From Hirundichthys speculiger (Eukaryota > Chordata > Actinopteri > Beloniformes > Exocoetidae): a DNA stretch of 64,000 nucleotides. Where the stretch lies: positions 2,130,001 through 2,194,000 of the forward strand of contig JAGFBZ010000342.1 of assembly GCA_018398805.1 (NCBI GenBank), read 5' to 3'. A model generated the notes under the pieces. It worked only from the letters and a program-made list of their open reading frames with translations, was not told the DNA's origin and ran no database searches. Both the position numbers and the translations under genes were made by a program. This document shows positions 60,540-64,000 of the stretch, one piece after another; position 1 is the stretch's first letter; the number at the start of each line of letters is the position of its first letter.

Positions 60540-61700
60540 AGCATTACTATGTACCCCCTTACTCCCTTCATAACATTTAAAAGGCTGTGTTGCAGAACTG
60601 GCAGGTTTTTGAATTTCTATATGAGAGCATGTCTTGGCAGTTTGCAGGTCAGAAACATTCAGGTGTGTGTTAACACAATGCCAAGAGGGAACCGACATAA
60701 GCAGTGGTCTTAGAGAAGTGGTTGTTGCTGTTTTAATCGGTCTGGGAAGGGGTTTTAAAAATCATTTCCAAACCGGAGTTTAGCGTCCTGCAGTGAGAGA
60801 CATCATTCACAAGTAAATTTTTCAGAAAGGTCAGACTGTGCAAAATATTCAAGAGATGTACATCTGAGATCCTGCAAGCCTCGCTGAACATGTTAAACGT
60901 TAAAATACATACAACGGTCTCCGAGAGGAAGCCTCTAACGCATGGTTTCTCAACAGGGCGGTACCGCCCCCCCAGGGGGCGTTCTGGACCTTTAGAAAGG
61001 CGCTGGAAACATCAGGGCTGAGAGGGGGGCGCTCAGGCACAAATGAGGGGCGCCACGCCTTAAGAACTCTATTTCAAACTTCCATGGTTTCTCAACGGGG
61101 CGGTACTGCCCCCCAGGGGGCGTTCTGGACCTTTAGAGGGGCGCTGGAAATGTCAGGGGTGAGAGGGGGGTGCTCAGGCACAAATGTGGGGCACCACGCC
61201 TTGAGGACTCTATTTTAAACTTCCATGGTTTCTCAAGGTTTTTTTTTTAATAGTACAAATTTTTTTATTTTTCAATATTAATTAAAAATTTAAAAATCAT
61301 AAAAGGAGCGGCTTTTCTCTCTGTAGAAAGATCAATTTGATTTAAATTCAGTTCGCAGTTCAATCTCAGAAATTCAGCCTCACAGTCCAGAAGATCAACT
61401 GAAGAGGTTTCGGTCCCAGTGCAACTAAAGTATTATAGTATTATTTCCATGTTATTTCCATTTCCACAAAATAAAATCCAGGTTTGCACACATGGGGGCT
61501 CAGGGGGGCGTTTGGTCAAAAAAGGTTGAGAACCGCTGCTCTAACGTCAAGGACGTCTGGAACTATTGTCCTCGGGACAGATGAGACTAAAGTAGAGTTG
61601 TTTAGCACCATGTTTGGAGAAACTGAACAATTCAAAGTAGACGTAGAAAACTCGAGGTCCGACTGATGGAGTCTGGTGACGGGGGAAGTAATTAAAGAAT
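60540..61700 (+). mobile_element. Tc1-like family F9 copy, split by a hAT MITE
   Basis: Left end ACTATGTACCCCCTTACTCC. Then GGTGTGTGTTAACACAATGCC and AACATGTTAAACGTTAAAA. After the insert it resumes with a frame reading GTDETKVELFSTMFG, the first catalytic block of a Tc1-like transposase. Degraded. Confidence 0.7.
60941..61538. mobile_element. hAT-type MITE, 598 bp, internally duplicated
   Basis: Ends CATGGTTTCTCAAC and GTTGAGAACCGCTG. Perfect 8-bp target duplication CTCTAACG (60933-60940, 61539-61546). The first ~140 bp are repeated in tandem (60941, 61083, and a third start at 61222). Confidence 0.93.
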
Positions 61701-61726
61701 ACAGATTGGAGGGGAAGCGGGACGCT

Positions 61727-62110
61727 TTATCGGATATAGATACAACTCAAACAGGAGGAAAAGGAGCGGCAGAAACCACCCAAACCATGTGTGAACATCT
61801 CAGGAAGCGTTGCCTTTTGAAAGGTCTCTCCACTTTCGAAACTCCACTCCGCCGCCCTGCTGGACGTCTGGAGACTCAGCGCCCCAGGGCTGATGCTGCC
61901 GTCGGGACCGCCAGGCCACAGATTCATGAACACGCACGCCACCAAACGTAAATGTTCGACTCCGAGCATCAAACAGAACCGCTCTCCTGACGACGGACAT
62001 CTGCCACGATTCATGTCCCTCTGATTCATCTTTTCCATGGTTTTCCCGCCACTTCTCTTTGGGAACGTTGTCAGTCCCCAACATCTGACGGAGCTCACGT
62101 GCTGCTGGAA
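61727..62110 (-). other. Unidentified open stretch with splice-acceptor-like edge
   Basis: Two minus-strand frames stay open for over 110 codons. A long pyrimidine tract followed by CCATTTCCAG lies just upstream (62105-62130). Neither frame (for example MLGTDNVPKEKWRENHG, or HLRLVACVFMNLWPGGPDG) resembles a family I know. Could be an exon of an unseen gene or chance. Confidence 0.3.
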
Positions 62111-63029
62111 ATGGAAAAAAAAACAAAAACAACCAAAACAAACGTTAACTAGACTCAGAAAATGCTTGGTTTCGTTCGTTTTAACTGACATGTTTTGAGC
62201 GGTGAATTTATTAACTTGATAAACTGTTTGAAGAATTCATCTGTAAAACACATTTTTCCTTTGCAGCAGGAAACATGTTGGCACGAGCCGTTTAATGGAT
62301 GTGACAGAAGGAAACTGAAGTGGAACAGACTGATGAAAGCCACGGAGCAGAAACGCATGCCCCCCCCCCCCCCCCCCCACTTAAAATAAAATAAAATCTG
62401 AGATGAGTCCTGGAGCTCCAGTGTTTGTATCCCATCTACCTTTGAATATACAGTCGGTGCAACAACTCGTTAAAATTTAAAATGGGCCTTTTTCTCCTCC
62501 CCGTCATGTATTTCTCATGCATTTTTCATTTATTTTTTCACCTGGGGGGGTATCTGACCAGTCAGGTTTTCATTTATATTTCAGCAGATTCTCTCCCATC
62601 ACTGCGGACGACCTTTGCTCCATTTCTTCTTTGGGTTTCTGAGGTCTGGACTTTGGCGTTTCTAAAAAGCCTCGACTCTTGAATATTTCCAGACATGCAG
62701 ACCTGCTGCTGCGGTTCAGGTCCTCGTCCTGTCACATGACCCAGATGGCCTCACGGTTTTTCCCCTGCGGCTCTCTGGTACACGGACGAGTTGGCAGTTG
62801 AACCGACGACCACGAGGCGCTCGGGTCCTGCAGGAGCAAAGCTACCCCAGATCACGAAATCCACAACGGCCTCATTAAACCCCAGACGTCTCCTCTTTGG
62901 TCTCGTCTGTCCACGGGACGCTGCTCCAGAGGCCTTGTGGTCTGTTCACGTGCAGTTTTGTGAAACCGCCGTCGTGGACTTCAATGCTTTTCATGCTCAG
63001 TGAGTCCTGTAAGGAGTTCAGAACGTAGG
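62111..63029. other. Intergenic; includes C19 run at 62360-62378
   Basis: No gene or complete element recognised. The C19 run resembles the C28 run at 8734. Confidence 0.4.
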
Positions 63030-63037
63030 CCTTAGAT

Positions 63038-63187
63038 CAGGGGTGGCCAACCCTGGTCCTCCAGAGACGCCACTTGGTTCAAATGAATGGATCATTGTTA
63101 GCTTGTCGTCCAGGTCTGGTAACGACCCATTCATGTGGATCAGGTGCGCTGGAGCAGGGAAACGAGGACCAGGGTGGGCCACCCCTG
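63038..63187. mobile_element. hAT-type MITE, 150 bp
   Basis: Ends CAGGGGTGGCCAACCCTGGTC and GACCAGGGTGGGCCACCCCTG. Perfect 8-bp target duplication CCTTAGAT (63030-63037, 63188-63195). Confidence 0.93.
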
Positions 63188-63209
63188 CCTTAGATTTTAG
63201 TGTTTTTAT

Positions 63210-64000
63210 TAGGGCTGGGAAAGTTAACGCGTTATTATCGCGTTAACTCATTAATTTATTAATGCTGACATTTATTTTATCGCGCGTTAACGCATGTTGC
63301 TCACATGCTTTTGTTTTGAAAAGTCTGTTACTGGCTGCTGCAGAACCGGAAGATAATTAGCAGGTAAACATGCAAAAAAGCTAAAACAGACATGGAGAAC
63401 GGTAAAAATCCGTGAACTTTACAGTTCAGGTAGCAACTCAGGTAGCAATATTAACAATTCTGTCTGAAAAAAAATTCTGGACTGCAACAAAACTTTTGTC
63501 ATTCCTCCATGTTCCATCAGATCTGCTCCATGTGTTCACTGTCCTGCTGTTCTCTAGCTGGTTACTGCAGTGCGGCTCCATCTAGTGGCACAGATGTGTA
63601 ATGACAACAGCAAGTCCAGTCCTCCATTATAAAACAAATTCAGTTCTGTGGCCCGTTCTTTCATTTCATATTTTTGATTCAAGTCTAAAATTAAAATATA
63701 AAAAAAACAGGATTTTTTTTTTGTTTTTTTTTAACCCTAACCCTAACCCTAACAAACTTTGTTTGTAGACTTTTTTTATATATATATATAAAGTCCTGGC
63801 AGTGGCAATAAGCTTTATTTTATTTTACATTATTTAAGAGATTTACAATAATTATGTGTTACTGACAAGTGTTGATGTTAAAAGTGTTAAGTTATGGGAC
63901 TTTAGTTCATATGGCAGCAGAACATTTTAATAAAAGTGCATTTTACACTACTTTTGAATACATTATTTGATTTTGTGTTTACAATGCAATTGATCGTGAT
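63210..64000 (+). mobile_element. hAT-type element (family H3), cut by right window edge
   Basis: Starts TAGGGCTGGGAAAGTTAACG and follows 36292-37758 up to the poly-T region. About 300 bp including the shared frame are missing, then the text resumes at TTTGTTTGTAGAC. A telomere-like repeat sits at the deletion point. Confidence 0.8.
63732..63753 (-). repeat. Interstitial telomeric repeat, (CCCTAA) x 3.5
   Basis: Three and a half perfect vertebrate telomere units, oriented as CCCTAA on the plus strand, lie exactly at an internal deletion junction of an H3 element. Confidence 0.9.

Noticed and set aside
63732..63753. Chromosome end
   Set aside because: Only 3.5 units and the transposon continues beyond, so it is an interstitial patch and not a telomere.

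Overview
This window looks like nuclear DNA of a teleost fish. Three vertebrate protein-coding genes with GT-AG introns lie in a dense mass of nested transposons typical of ray-finned fish: Tc1-like, many hAT-type miniature elements, PIF/Harbinger-like, P/THAP-like, and L2/Rex-like LINE tails. Nothing looks bacterial or phage-derived. The species cannot be named from the sequence.

Left part (about 1.1-15.7 kb, minus strand): 13 exons of cracr2a (efcab4b), the long isoform, which joins EF-hands, a coiled coil and a Rab-type GTPase domain. Exon 1 has the start codon at 15663. The reading continues off the left edge inside the GTPase domain.

Middle (19.1-52.1 kb): ccdc59 (minus, 4 exons, 249 aa) and mettl25 (plus, 12 exons, 577 aa) are both complete. 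They stand head to head across a 1,023-bp gap, and each promoter carries a palindromic CRE (TGACGTCA) close to its start codon. From memory the same head-to-head pair exists in human. I rebuilt exon phases by hand and all junctions are in frame. mettl25 has one GC-AG intron, a 30-bp exon, and one junction where only the second of two closely spaced AGs keeps frame.

Right part (52.6-64 kb): intergenic. It holds LINE remnants, miniature DNA elements, simple repeats and two unidentified open stretches, with no gene I can support.

The most informative feature is the transposon archaeology. Many elements have readable 8-bp (hAT), 3-bp (Harbinger-like) or TA (Tc1/mariner) target duplications. In four cases a related repeat elsewhere in the window preserves the unoccupied target, which fixes insertion ends and order. 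Other notable structures are an alternating inverted 17-mer minisatellite inside a hAT copy, a telomere-repeat patch at a deletion junction, a minisatellite that copies a splice donor, and a ~150-bp intronic inverted repeat beside a THAP-domain relic. I found no clearly new multi-gene system.
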